A DNA stretch of 64,000 nt from Adiantum capillus-veneris (taxonomy: Eukaryota > Streptophyta > Polypodiopsida > Polypodiales > Pteridaceae). The stretch is from assembly GCA_014529385.2 (NCBI GenBank), contig JABFUD020000300.1:1-64000 (forward strand), written 5' to 3'. Positions within the stretch are counted from its first letter, which is position 1. Every line of letters begins with the position of its first letter. Positions 32,544-44,280 of this stretch are shown piece after piece. The notes beneath the pieces were generated by a model. It was not told the DNA's origin, did no database searches, and saw only the letters and a program-made list of their open reading frames with translations. A program made the position numbers and the translations under genes.

Positions 32544-33831
32544 TTATGGAGTGTAGGGTGTCAAAAAAATCGAGGGTCTGGGAGCTACATGGGTATGAGG
32601 ACCCATAGGTATATATGATTGATGTACACTTGTAGGTATTATTGTGGGAATTGTGCTACTATGTAGTGGTGCTTTACTTGTGCATGAGGTCCAAGGTGTA
32701 CTTTTTGGTGGGACATTCACAATATCCGTAGATTCTTCGAGGGAAAGATGAGCTGAATTTGGGAGTGTGAAACTATTGCTTGTGAGTTCAGAGGGTATTG
32801 AGACTCCAGGCAAAACAACATATGAAGGATCAATGGGACTCACTGAGGGAGTCTCCATTTGTGATAGGGTTGGTTGTTTGGCCTTTCCCATACCCAAGAA
32901 TCTCATAGAACTCATTGAAGGAATGTTAATTCCTTGGTATTTCCTCCCTAATTGGATGACACCATGGATGAAATCACAGATTATCCGTTGATGTTTCTCT
33001 AAATTTGTGGCCCCAAATGTGGATTGTACCACCTCTAACCACCCCACACGGTATCTGCAGCGTGTGTACATGTCGGTCAGCGTCTCAACTTGTAGGGCAT
33101 ACTTTCAATTAAGTTGTGTGAGAATTATCCCCTCTAAGCTTGGCGTGCTAGAGGTTCCCCTTGAAGTGGAAGGATTATGGCTCCTCATCACCTGACCCTC
33201 CATGACTGCTATCTTGGGAGCACTCGATTTCTCGGCTGGCATGGTTATGTCATAGGGGTCTTTGCTTCCATGGCTTGACTTTGTTCTATCATTCATAAGT
33301 TATCAATTATCCTCTCCCTCGTTGCTTGCATATATCGTTCAATCTCTTGCAATTCGGCAAGACTCCTACCATCGAGAACCACAGGGGGTGATGGCTCAAT
33401 AGGGTCGTTAATGAATGGAGTAGGTAGCATGTCAACATGGGCACTCTTAGGGAGTACAAGGTCTACATGAGAATTGAAAGGCGAATCTACCTCCCCATTG
33501 CCCTTGTTCACTTCAAGGCTCTGAACGGTCGGGTGGCTCAACTAAAGGTCTCTTTTATGTCGCTAAACCTGTGCCTTGGGGCAAAGGAATGCATGTCTTG
33601 ACTTAAACTTTTAGGGTTTTGTGTAGGATATCCCTCCATGATGTCCTAGTCAAAGGAAGAGTCACTAGATGTGATATGAGGGTCTTGAGTTGCACTACCT
33701 TGGGTTCCAACCAAAGGTCCAAAACCTAACGTGGGTGGATAATGGGTTCTCATGCAATTCAAAGCACTCTTTAACGGACCGAACTCTATCACTCCTCTAG
33801 AGCGCAAATACATGTGAGGCGCGTATCCCAA
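32544..33831 (-). pseudogene. Gypsy gag N-terminal extension, broken
   Basis: Four minus frames in series. The first, from 33831, starts GYAPHMYLRSRGVIEFGPL and is followed by Pro/Ser-rich frames (PIEPSPPVVLDGRSLAELQE; SELTSNSFTLPNSAH). Such low-complexity extensions are common before the gag core. I find no domain. It ends near 32544, about 290 bases before the gag core. The last upstream frame includes LDGRSLAELQEIERYMQA, which could be a short helix. Low confidence on the exact protein limits. Confidence 0.4.
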
Positions 33832-33839
33832 AAGTGTTG

Positions 33840-34200
33840 ATTGATGAGTACTCTAAGAGGTCTCTCCACTAGAGATTTTGGTCATTTTACTTGGTTTTGT
33901 TTGTTTGTTTGTTTGTGTTTTTACCTCTTGTTTATGTGCGTGAGATGGAATAATTCCTATGATAGCTCAAATCAAGCGTATCATTCAAAGGAAGTTGGTG
34001 TGCTTTACAAAACACAATTTGGCTACCAAAAACTCTCATGGCCCCCAAAATAGTCAAATTCTAGTTGGGCGTGTAGGCAAAGAAGGGGAAAGTCCAAGGA
34101 AGCTAGTGGAAGGAAAGGGTGAAACCTAAATCCACATGCTTCCTTTCGAGCTCTAGACTTGAGGTATATATATAGTATGAGGTACTCTATTCTTTCACTT
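33840..34200. other. No gene seen
   Basis: T-rich plus strand upstream of the minus-strand gag. It may be the leader or LTR of that element, but I could not place a primer site or LTR end. Confidence 0.2.
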
Positions 34201-34490
34201 GAAAGGAAGCTATGGAGGTCTCCTCTTCCTATATATATATATATATATATCAAAGACTGGGGCCGGGGCTAATGGGGCCTTTCTTTTTCAAACGCTCAAG
34301 GGCTAGCCATGGTCATTTTTTTTTTTCAATTCAAAAACTGTCTCGAAAGGAAGCTATGGAGGTCTCCTCTTCCTATATATATATATATATATATATCAAA
34401 GACTGGGGCCGGGGCTAATGGGGCCTTTCTTTTTCAAACGCTCAAGGGCTAGCCATGGTCATTTTTTTTTTTCAATTCAAAAACTGTCTC
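34201..34490. repeat. 144-bp tandem duplication with (AT)n
   Basis: GAAAGGAAGCTATGGAGG recurs at 34201 and 34345. Each unit has an (AT) run of 18-22 bp, a GGGGCCGGGGCTAATGGGGCC stretch and a T-rich end. The two copies are almost identical. The 280 bp that follow are AT-rich with no gene. Confidence 0.9.
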
Positions 34491-34772
34491 GGCATTTTAG
34501 CTTTTTTTTTCTTTTTTCCCTTTTTCTTTTTTTGTTTTGTTCTTTGATTCAAAGATTGCTAAAAATTGTGGAATTTCAAATTTTCAAAATTACAAAAATG
34601 CAAATTGACACAAATGCAATAGAAATTCAAATTCTCATAAATACAATACTTAGGCACATAGATCTAAACGAAAAATAGTTTTGACAAAAAATTTAAAAGG
34701 ACAGATCCAATTTCAGTAGATTTACTTCGAGATCTGCAAAAACAACCACACACACACACACACTCTTCCATA

Positions 34773-36754
34773 CGTTGGTATAGCCAAAGTGTGTCAACCG
34801 CAAAAGATGGCATGGGCTGCTATGTGTAGGCTAGTAGAAGCATGGCAAAGGGCTGGAGCAGCTATAAAGGTCATGGGCTGACAGGTAGCAGTGGAGATGT
34901 ATGGCTGATGCGGTTTACATGCCAAGGACGTCTCCAAGAGGAGCTAATTCGAGGAACAAGGGAAGAAAGTGCGAGGTGTAGTCTTTGGATCTAGAAATGT
35001 AGAGCGGAGCAGGTTCAGATGTCTCAACAAACAGAGCTAGAGAGCCCAAGATATTGAGGTTTAAAGGTGTGGTGCATTGCATATTATTGTCGGGTTAGGG
35101 CAGATGGGGATAGGTAGCACAAGTGAATGGCAGTGTAGAGGCGCGTAGTGCTCAATTTATAGAGCCTACCTATCTTTTTAGATTGAAAATCAGAGCTACA
35201 AATTGCAGTTTATGGCCCGTTGAAGTTTTAGCGAGGGCTAGGTTGCTACCCACCTGACCAAATGGGGAGTCGTCCCATGTCGCATTTTTTGGGTTTCAAC
35301 AAGGTTCGAGAGAGTGCTATGTAGTGTATGGAGCTACCAAGACTTGACGGCTTGGCAAACACAGCCCGGAGCAGGAAGTTACAGGAGTCAAAAAGTTGGG
35401 TGCATTTGCTCGGAATTGATTGCAGATGCAATTTGGCATTTTTACGGCCTCGGTTCGGGGGCTTGGGGAATCTTGAAGTGTAGGTAGAGCCGGGGGTTTC
35501 AACTCGACATAATGAAATTTTGGCCCGGCTTTGCGGCTTGGCGGTCCGACATGGAAATACTACAGAGGAGCATGAGGAAGAAGGTATCATATATATTTTT
35601 TCGAGAGTTTTATGGAGCTTTGGAAGACATCCCAAAAGGGGGAGGCTGGGAGGTACCTTGTGGCACTGAAAAGTGCCCATATGCGCAATCCCGTGCCAAT
35701 CAAGTGGGGTATAAGAGCTACAACATGGAGCCCATTAAGGAGAGATAAGGAGAGAGAGCTCCCTGGTGCGTGAGGCTATGGCGGCCCGCTCGGGGTGCTG
35801 CACAGGGCGGCGATTTTGGCGGCGCGACAATGGCCGGCGGAGGCCGGTCAGATGGCAGGTGCTAGCATGGCATCGCACATTTGCTTCAAGTAAGATTCAC
35901 ACACGCCAACAAAATTTGAAGGCAAAGGGTGCCAGGAGCGATGTCGCTATTGCTCTTTTAGGGGAGGATCCAGCGGTGGTGCCAGTGGAGCAAGAAAAAG
36001 AGAAGGAGAGAAGTTCCGAAGCCACTCAAAGGGCCTATCCCACCACAAGCCAACCAAGTGAAAGAGAGAAATAAGTTGTTCAAGGGTGCTCCCAAAGGGC
36101 AGATGCAAAAGAGAACGGGTGGCCAAATTGGATAGAGAGGTGTACCATGCAAGAGTTACCAAAAAAATCAAATGTGACAAGTGGTAGCAATGCAAGAAAA
36201 TTCTAAATGAAGCTAAAGTTCATTGCACAATTAGGATAGCTCCTTTTTTTGTTTTTTAGCCTTAGCCAAGCCCTATAAAAGGGAATAGAAGTGAATATTT
36301 ATGGGCTTTTTTGCTAGAGAGAGTTGTTGAAGCATGTGTATTGGAAGCTTGCCATTGGAGCGGTAGATTGGGCTGTAATATTTCCTTATGAAATACTACT
36401 AGGACTTTGCCCCTCTTTTTTGCGTTGCTTCTCCCCATTCCCCTCCTTTTCTCTAGCTCTTTGTGTGCTTGTCAATGCTTGCGGGAGGGTATACCTGCAG
36501 CACGGTGGAGCTTGTTACAAAGAGAGCAAACTCGGGGTGTTTAGTGGGCCAGAAAGGGTGAGTTGAGCGGTGTAGGTGCATTGTTGTTGAGTGGTGTTTT
36601 TGTAGGGTAGGATATTGTTGTTTTGTGTGCAAAGGCGGGTGTATTAGTGAAAATTAGCCAGTTTGAAGGTGTTATTTGAGACACTAGGGGTGTTGTGGAT
36701 ACCCTGAGCTGTAGGGAGGCTTTGTGTTGTGTGCTGGGTGTGTTCCCCTTTCCA
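34773..36754 (+). mobile_element. 5' LTR of Tat-type element
   Basis: Aligns with 46186-48072 from (T/C)(G)..TGGTA to ...CCTTTCCA, with indels and many substitutions, so it is old. The left end reads CGTTGGTA where the 3' copy has TGATGGTA. A TATA box (CCTATAAAAGGG) lies near 36272. It is followed by a primer site and gag on the plus strand. The 5-bp flanks (CCATA and TGGTT) do not match, so the target-site duplication is lost or the left end is misplaced. Confidence 0.85.
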
Positions 36755-36759
36755 TCTTC

Positions 36760-36776
36760 TGGTGCCCCACTAAGGA
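36760..36776 (+). other. Putative primer-binding site
   Basis: TGGTGCCCCACTAAGGA five bases after the LTR end, the same type as at 3941-3958 and 62910-62928. Confidence 0.6.
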
Positions 36777-36839
36777 AAAAATTATTGCTCGTTGGTTTTT
36801 ATCAAAGAAAGTTATTTCCATAGAGGAGAGATGGAAGCG

Positions 36840-37416
36840 CATAGTTACGGATCACTTTTCACCGAAAATGAAGATCCGGAGGAGTGGATGGCTGATTTCG
36901 TGTTGTATATGTTATTACTGCATATGCCAAATGAAGATAGCAAGATGCAAACGATCCGGTACTGATGCAAGGAAGGGCAAAGACATGGTTCTATGCCTTG
37001 GAAGGAGAGCCAAGTCTTATGTGACCGACGCTGTGGGCCCGTTTTCTGCATGATTTCATAAAGAGGTATCTCCTGTCGATCTGGACGCAAAGTTGAAGAA
37101 TTTGAAGGAGGATGTGAACAAGGAGTTTGGTGTTTTCCTCGACCGTTTTGAGGAGTACGGGAGGGACTTTAAAGTGGCCATGCAATTGGCTAATGGTGGT
37201 CAGTACTTTAAATTTGGAAAAACTTATAGCTTGTTTCCACCCCAAAAGTTCGTGAAAAGGTGGATTTCAAGGGCCCAAAGAATTACAACGGGGCTGTTTC
37301 TATCGCACAGTCAAAGAGTCAAAAAATTAAAAACAAGATTGAGCAAGGTGTGTTGGGATAGTGGTGGTTCCCAATCTGACCTCAAGTCCAAGAGGAGAAG
37401 TTCAAGTGGAGAATAA
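36840..37416 (+). pseudogene. Tat-type gag core, frameshifted
   Basis: Pieces in three frames: LFTENEDPEEWMADFVLYML and MPNEDSKMQTI (about 36850-36960), RCGPVFCMIS / LWARFLHDFIKRY (about 37030), and 37093-37250 (LKNLKEDVNKEFGVFLDRFEEY). The order matches the gag pattern of a D-PEE-W start, a central W and a final F..RF. At least three frameshifts or stops. It lies between the primer site and a zinc knuckle. Confidence 0.6.
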
Positions 37417-37492
37417 GCCTAATCGAGGGGTAGCAACCGTTCCTCAACAATGGATACATATAGTTCAATATTTGTCTCAGAAAATGTAAGAG

Positions 37493-37693
37493 TTGCGTTT
37501 AAGTGTTACTGACAGAGGCCAACCAAGGAGAGGAAGACGCGGAGCTAGGCAATTGCATGGCAGATGTTACAATTGTGGAGAGGAGGGCCACTATGGTCCA
37601 GATTTCCCTCACCCTCCAAGAAAAAGGAGCGGTATGTATCCTCTGTTTGGTGAAGGCAGGGGTCAGGCGCAGTTCAATGGTCAAAGGGAGTAG
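37493..37693 (+). pseudogene. Gag zinc knuckle (nucleocapsid)
   Basis: GRCYNCGEEGHYGPDFP is a CCHC knuckle (C-x2-C-x4-H-x4-C) in which the last Cys is Phe. An Arg/Gly-rich start and a basic Pro/Arg tail surround it, as in nucleocapsids. A similar knuckle with all four ligands (CYNCGEWGHKSPQC) is found in the related element at about 62050. Short frame, broken on both sides. Confidence 0.7.
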
Positions 37694-38068
37694 CAAGCAA
37701 TCAAAAACCAAGTACAGGCGACTCCATCAGGTAATGATGAAGTGCAAAGGGTTAATATTATTGGTGTTGACAGGCAGAAGGTTGATATTATGGCTAACAA
37801 AAGATCAAGAGGCAAAAGAGAGATTGAGACGGAACGTGAAACTAGAGCAAAGAAAGGAAAAGAGAAGGTGAACAAAGGTAGAGAGCAGCCAGAGTCAAGC
37901 AAGAGAAGTAAAAGATGAAGAATTACACAGAAGGATTTTCAATTGGGACACGGTAATCCAGAATACGATCTGGTAAGAGAGGTCCAAAATCAAAAAGCTA
38001 ACATCCCTTTTGGGTAGCTGCTTGCAATAAACTCTAAATTAAGGAGGAAGTGGTCAACCAGTGTCAAT

Positions 38069-38755
38069 ATGAGGCTCGCTCGAGTAGGAGGAGATGTGCA
38101 TGCATTACAGAATTTAGCCTTGATGGTGGGGAGTCCAACTGATGTGCTTCTAGTGGTAGTTGATGGTGGTGCCCACGTCTGTGTGATCATAGAGTCTGCT
38201 ATGAGGGATATTGGTATTAAAGTTTTTTTCAGGTCCAATGTGCAAATAAGAATGGCTAACCATGCCAAAGCTCAGTGTTTAGGAGTGGCACAGAATGTGA
38301 AGGTAAAGGTCATGGGAATTGAATGCTTAATTGATTTTTTTGTCATGAACGCACGATAAAATGATTATCCAATTGTATTGGGGAGGCCATGGTTGTTAGC
38401 AATTGGGGCCAAGCAAGATTGGGAGAAGGGGGTATTTACCTTGCCGAATCGAGAAAATGGAGGGCCAATCGTGTTGGATCTAAAGACCAGCGAAAGCTGC
38501 TTTCATCCATCAGCTGGGGGTGATAACAAGGATTCTAGCACCAGTTACGAATATGAAACCGAGTTGACTTATGTTGAAGGGTCCACCAGTGTCGAAGAGG
38601 AAGAGAGGGATGAAGACCTATCGAAGCTGGATACAGACTTGTTCGGAGTCACCATAGATTCTGCCAGTCCAAGTAAAGGTATGCAAGCTCCTGTCTGTAG
38701 TCTTAAGATTAAAGAGGTGTACATCCTATCCCGACTTATTTGTGACGGAGAATAA
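38069..38755 (+). pseudogene. Tat-type protease and acidic linker
   Basis: LLVVVDGGAHVCVIIESAM is the D-G-G protease active site. ECLIDFFVM and, after a TAA near 38357, DYPIVLGRPWLLAIGAKQDW form the closing part with ILGRPW-type motif. The following frame (38378-38755) is a Glu/Asp/Ser-rich linker to RT. The same order is found in the nested element at 60746-61452. It lies in the usual place before RT, unlike the family-1 protease at 18569-19498. Confidence 0.8.
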
Positions 38756-39519
38756 AGATTTGAGAGGAGCTAAAGGAGTGGAGCATCGGATACTACTTAA
38801 AGACGGATGCAAGCCACAAGCACAGAAGCTAAGGAGGTTGGGGGATATTCAAAAGGAGGATCTATGGTAGGAGATCAACAAGTTTCTTGAGGAAGGTATT
38901 ATATATCCAGTAAACCAGTCTGAGTTGTTTTCTTCTGTTGTCATCACTCCAAAAAAAAAAGGAAAATGATGGGTATGTGTAGACTATAAGCCCTTGAATG
39001 CTACCACCAAGCGAAATCACTATCCTCTGCCATTTCAGGATGAGATTCTAAACCAGGTTGCCGGGCATGAACATTATTCTTTCATGGATGGTTTTTCAAG
39101 GTATTTTCAGATTGGTATTGCTTTGAAGGATCAGCTAAAGACTACCTTCATCTCTCCATGGGGCTCTTTGCCTACCACAGGATGCCTTTTGGATTGGTGA
39201 ATGCGTATGTTACATTTCAAGACCGGATGAACAAGGTGTTTGGGCCATACTTGGATAAATTCATCAGAGTTTTTATGGATGATATTGATTGTTATAGTTC
39301 CAGGGCAACATTTCTCCAAGCTGATGTTGTGATTTCAAAGGCTAGATGAAGAAGGAGGGTTTTTAAACACAAAGAAGTGCAAATTGGCTCAACCGAGGGC
39401 TCAAGTGTTGGGTCATGTGGTATCACAGAATGGAATAGAAGCACATCCAGAGAAGGTGAAGGAATTGGTTCTCATGGAGCCTTCCACTAGTGCGACAGGG
39501 TTGGCATCGTTTGTGCATA
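38756..39519 (+). pseudogene. Tat-type reverse transcriptase, interrupted
   Basis: Reads EHRILLKDGCKPQAQKLRRL, then [65 protein letters not shown] and TTFISPWG. The frame then shifts (39158-39349) to [21 protein letters not shown] and [10 protein letters not shown], the active site. A third frame carries LNTKKCKLAQPRAQVLGHVVSQNGI. Four stops are seen (38868, 38967, 39201 and others). It ends at 39519 in the thumb (LASFVHM), where a chromovirus LTR begins. Confidence 0.88.
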
Positions 39520-41112
39520 TGTAACATTTAATGGCCTAAAATCTTATGTGTAGCGGAAATTAGCATGAATATAGTGGGCATTTCATTAGAATAGATTCCT
39601 AATGAGAATTACAAGAGTGCTTGGGTGGAGAGAGCAACAAAAAGCATAACACCTAGTTAGATAGCATCGACAATACTTTCAAAAGAGAGAGAGCAATTAA
39701 GCTATTGACAACAGTTGAGGACCGGATTTGCATGGAGCCGGTCCCCCCTCCAAAAGGCTTTGTATTATGGTTTCTCCCATCAAGAGAGACATTGTACAAT
39801 ACAATTCTTTGTGTTCCTTCAAGACTAGCTAGTGCAATGAAGATGGAAGCTTCATACACCAAGCAAAACACTTAATCAAACACAACTTGAATTATCCCCG
39901 TTCTCAGACCCAAGACCTCACACACCTTCGAAGATGGTGAGAGCTAGCAGGGTATGAGAGTAGATTGAGAGGAAAAAGAAGTATCTTACGAGAAAGATGT
40001 ACATCTCCTCACATAATCACTCATATTAGCATAGCTTAGCTTAGTAATTAGCTTGGTAGAGAAGATGAGCATGCATTGAAGCTTGGCTCTTGGTTGGATT
40101 TGCATCCACATGCCAAGAGAGTGTTGATGTAGGCTTCTATCTCACAAGCTTGGAGTAGGTGATGAGCTCTCCATTAAAGCTTGGGAGGAGATAGAGTATT
40201 CTTCCTTCACACATGGTCAAGTGTGAGTGTGTGTGTGTCAATGCCAAGCAAAAATCAGCCCCCCCTCTCTCTTGGGCGAGCCCTAGCTGCTAAATAGGTC
40301 TGGCTTTTGCCTCATTGGACCTCCCCAGGTCAAGCCAATAGGAATTAAGCAGCATAAGTGATAGCCTTCTGACATGTGTCCCCCTTTCCCTTTTTGTGAG
40401 AGTTTCAGGTAATTAAATAATTAAACTAAACTCTCATTGGACCCCTTTGCCTCCTGGCCAATAGGAATCAGGCAAGCCATGGGGCTCCTGAATGCTCATT
40501 GGACCCCTTGGGAGACTGCCCAATAGTCTTCTAGGAGACTTAATTCTCATTGGTTTCTTTTATTAAATGTTTTTAAATTAATTAAACTAGATTTACTCTA
40601 GCTTAATTCTCATTGGTCCACTTCAAGGGTCTTCCAATAGGAATTGGGCACACCTTGTGGGCATCTGGCCTAGGGAGCTGACATGTGTCCCTCATTCCCT
40701 TTGTGTAAAGGGAGCCTGTGTGTGTGTGTGTGGCTTTCTCTCTCATCCCCTAGCTTTGGGGCTCGCCCCCTCCCATGTAGGGATGTGCAAAGACTTTTTA
40801 GGGCACACACTAAGCATCCAATTTTCCCTAGGGTTGACCTTTGGACACAACCTTTGAATTTTGGAACCTTAGCATTTTGGAAGTCTTAATGGGCTGAACC
40901 TTAGGGTCTTTTTGGCCCATTGTTTCACATGGCTCTTTTGCAGATGGCCCCCCCTTTGGATCCCTATTTTCCCTCCTTTGGATCCCTACTGTGGCCGGTC
41001 TGCTAGCTTAACCAATATTCTAGCTTTTTCTCCCTTGGCACTTCCCCACATTAAATGATCAGTTTAATATGAGAAAATCATTTAGGAGAATTAGATATTG
41101 ATTATTATGACA
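39520..41112 (-). mobile_element. Chromovirus LTR (3' LTR, minus strand)
   Basis: 1593 bp. In minus sense it starts TGTCATAA at 41112, right after a purine-rich AAGAGAGAGGTAA tract, and ends ...TGTTACA at 39520, where the RT of the host element breaks off. It contains a cluster of CCAAT motifs (40314-40637), a GT run and the usual A/T-rich parts, but no gene. Its partner 5' LTR is missing. Confidence 0.75.
40314..40637. promoter_or_regulatory. Cluster of inverted CCAAT motifs in the LTR
   Basis: ATTGG at 40314, 40436, 40498, 40549 and 40612; CCAAT at 40335, 40458, 40520 and 40633. Most ATTGG copies sit in CTCATTGGAC or CTCATTGG and most CCAAT copies in CCAATAGGAAT, 20-25 bases apart, so the unit is an inverted pair repeated about four times. 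CCAAT is the NF-Y core. Repeats of a U3 enhancer type are an inference. Confidence 0.55.
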
Positions 41113-41592
41113 TTACCTCTCTCTTGAAATCATAGTCGTCCTCGACTATGGTGTAGAGAAGATAAAGCATATGCATGAGTCCTTTTCTTAGCGGGTAGAG
41201 GATCCCTATGTTACCCTACGACATCATTCCATAATGGATGACTAGTCCATTTGGCGCTTGAGAGCCTGAGGCTGCGGCAAGCATGTCTGCACATTAGTCC
41301 TATCAGTCTTCCATAGTAGAGTGACAAGCTCTACTTGGTGTTTGGGAGACGTCGTCTCTGCAAACTTGATCTAAGCATGCATACTACTTCATTTTTGTGC
41401 ACAAATAAAGAAAAAGAGAGTCTTATAAGACAAAAGTTTTTGTTCATTTTTAACATTTTGTACATTTGCTTACTCTTGGGAAGCATTGTAAGCATTGTAA
41501 GCATTGACAAGGTTTAGGTTATCCTTTAATTGTATGCCTTGCATCCATCTAGCATCTTCAAAAGGATAATTCTTAAACTTAATAAGATATCG
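41113..41592 (-). pseudogene. Chromodomain tail and 3' untranslated part
   Basis: Directly past the TGA that ends the pol frame at 41593 the same frame reads RYLIKFKNYPFEDARWM, the core of a chromodomain (YLIKWKNYP..DATWE). The frame then decays. The last frame before the LTR ends VEDDYDFKRE, as gypsy pol often does. The TGA stands in place of a CGA (Arg). A short TAAGCATTG triplication lies at about 41478-41510. Confidence 0.75.
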
Positions 41593-43930
41593 TCAGATAG
41601 TCTTACCGCCTCTTAATACCTTGTCTTCATGTCGGAGAATGGACTCGGGCTGCAGCACCTCCTCGTGGTCCTCGATCTCCGGTGGATCTTCAATAGTTGG
41701 TTCTTGAGGTGGCTCTCCTTTGTAAGGCTTTAATAGGCTCACATGAAAAGCATTGTGTATGAGCCAATGATTGGGCAACTTAAGTTGATAGGCCATCTCA
41801 TTGATTGGCCTAAGAATCTGGAAGGGACCATAATACCTTTTTGCTAGTTTAGCATAGTACTTTTGGTGGCCCGTAGGATTCTTGCCCGTCGTGTGCCTTA
41901 ATCGAGCCTTGGGAAACTTTAACAAGACCCAATCGTTTTCTTTAAAGGCTTGGGCTCTTCTGTGCTTGTCAGCAGCAGCCTTTTGCCTTTGCTGTGAGAT
42001 AGAGATAGCATCCTTAATCTTTTGGAAAGATTGTTGTAGGTCTCGGCTATACTCATCTGCAGCGAAGATCTTCCCATGTACCTTAAGTAGCAAGGGACTT
42101 TTTGATCTTCCCTCAATTACCTCGAAAGGTGCTTTTCCTGTGGAAGTATGTACAGTGTTATTGTAAGCATACTCTACTAAGGGTAAGTACTTCTCCCATT
42201 GGGATCTTTGATCTACTTCCGTTACATAGGCTTTTAGTAGATCAAGAATGGTTAGGTTAGCTATTTCACTTTGGCCATCAGTTTGTGGATGATAGGCCGA
42301 AGAGAAGTTTAGCCTTGTTCCTAAATTCTCAAAGAGACCCTTCCAGAAATTACTGGTCATTCTAGGATCTCTATCCGACACTATGGACATTGGCAAGCCA
42401 TGGTACTTGAAAATTTGTGAAATGAAGAGGGTTGCCATTTGATGGGCTTTGATAGTCTTTTTGACAGGTATAAAATGAGCTTGTTTACTGAACCTGTCTA
42501 CTATCGTCCATATTCCCGTATTCCCATGGATAGACTTAGGCAATCCAAAGATAAAATCCATGGATATGCTCTCCCACGGTGAATTAGGGATTGGCAAGGG
42601 TTGAAGCAATCCAAGTTGCTTCCCTCTATCAAATTTTGTCTTTTGACATACCACACATTTGGAAACATACTCGTGTATGTTCACTTTCATGGTAGGCCAA
42701 TAGAAATATGTTTCAATTCCCTTTAGGGTAGACTGAATCCCTCTATGCCCCGCATATGGGGGAGCATGAGATTCATACATTACTTTCTCACGTAGTGAGT
42801 TAGTAACGCATAGTCTATTGCCATAGAGAAGATAAACATCTTGTAAAGTAAATGGTTCTTCTTTCTTCCCTAATGCAAGGGCTGAAATCACATCTCTAAA
42901 ATCGGGATCAATAGCATACTCATCTATCATTGAAGATAGATCATTGTGAGTTGCTATGGAAACCGCATTCACTCTCGGTCGTCTTGAGAGTGCATCGGCT
43001 ACTTGATTATGCTTGCCAGCAATGTGAGCAATATGAAAATGAAATTGCGAAAGGAAATTTGCCCACCTCATTTGTTTGTCGGAAAGCTTGGTCTGCGTCA
43101 TGAAGTACTTAAGACTTTGGTGATCCGTTCGCAGAATGAAAGGAGTCCCCAATAAATAGTGCTTCCATGAGTCTAAGGCATGTAGAACTGCAAGGAGTTC
43201 TTTTTCGTATATGCCTAGAGCTTGCTCAACAGGGTCGAGCCTTTGACTCTCATAGCCTATGGCGTGCCCTTCTTGGAGCAGAACAGCCCCAAGGCAATCA
43301 CCACAAGCATCACATTGGACCTCAAATGGTTTTGAGAGATCCGGTAGTGTAAGCACAGGTTGAGAGATAAGCTTTTCTTTAAGCTTTTCGAAAGCATTGT
43401 TCTCTTTAGCAGACCACGTATACCTAACATTTTTCTTTGTTAGGTCATGTAATGGTCCCGCAATTTGTGAGAACTTTTCTATGAAGCGTCTATAGTATGC
43501 ACACATACCTATAAAGCTTCTTAGTTCATGAAGATTCCTTGGTTTAGGCCATCCTTTTATTACCTCTAACTTGGATGGATCCATTTGGATTCCATCTTGA
43601 GAGATAATGTGACCCAAATATTGAATCTCTTGCAAGAAAAATTCACTTTTCTTTCGATTAACATAAAGTTTATTCTCTCTTAAAACTTGAAATATTACCT
43701 GGAGGTGTTGCTTGTGTTCCTCCAATGAATTAGAGTAGATGATAATATCATCAAAGAACACTCCAGTGAAGGTTCGATGAGGCCTGAACAGCTTCTCCAT
43801 AAAGCGGTTAAATGTGGCTGGTGCATTAGTCAAGCCAAAAGGCATGACAATGTATTCGTAAAGACCAAATGTAGTACGAAATGCGGTCTTTACAATGTCT
43901 TGATCAACTATCCTTATTTGATGATAGTAC
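41593..43930 (-). CDS. Chromovirus pol: RT C-half, RNase H, integrase, chromodomain start
   Basis: A frame of more than 750 codons with no stop, the longest in the window. It starts within RT (HQIRIVDQDIVKTAFRT) at the truncation point, then MPFGLTNAPATFNRFM, active site FFDDIIIYS, the GYLGHIIS-type block and AYYRRFIEKFS. RNase H has DACGDCLGAV, EKELLAVLHAL, RTDHQSLKYF and NQVADALSRR (all acidic residues kept). Integrase has an HHCC module (H..GH..CVVC), MDFIFGLP, VSDRDPRM and HPQTDGQSE (D, D, E intact), then a GPF motif. The chromodomain is cut by a TGA at 41593. Gag, protease, the RT fingers and the 5' LTR are missing. Confidence 0.95.
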
Positions 43931-44280
43931 GAAATGTAGCAGTGTTTCTACAGAAGGTGGGAAGAAGTTATAAGCCTATTTACTTCAAAATCCGGGTAAT
44001 TAGTCCAGGAGAGACTACTTATATGGAAGCGGAACAGTGCATGATGACTTTAATCATTGCCTGCAAGAATTTCAAAGTGTATTTGATCATTCGTAAAGTT
44101 TATGTGTTGACGGCTAACATCTTTTGCCTGATGTGGTGCTACACTTCAAGCCAGGGAAGCGAATCATGAAATGGGTGATAGAGCTTCAGGAGTTTGAGTT
44201 GAAGTTCAAAGTAGATCACACAAGTCCATCTCATTTGGCGGATATCCTAGTCAACAAAAAGGTCAAATTATTGATTTATC
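43931..44280 (+). pseudogene. Tat-type RNase H (first), continued after the insertion
   Basis: NVAVFLQKVGRSYKPIYF then RVISPGETTYMEAEQCMMTLI: the middle of a gypsy RNase H (cf. GAVL.Q...KPI.F.SR...). It continues through a frameshift near 44120 to LHFKPGKRIMKWVIELQEFEL and HTSPSHLADILV. The segment between the thumb at 39519 and this point, about 70 codons, is missing, so a deletion removed it with the 5' half of the chromovirus. Confidence 0.8.

Noticed and set aside
34212-34678. Two similar plus-strand frames with Ile-Tyr repeats
   Set aside because: Translations of the duplicated (AT)n unit.
36384-36566. Host gene exon near the TATA box at 36.27 kb
   Set aside because: The stretch lies inside the 5' LTR and is repeated in the 3' LTR at 47.7 kb.
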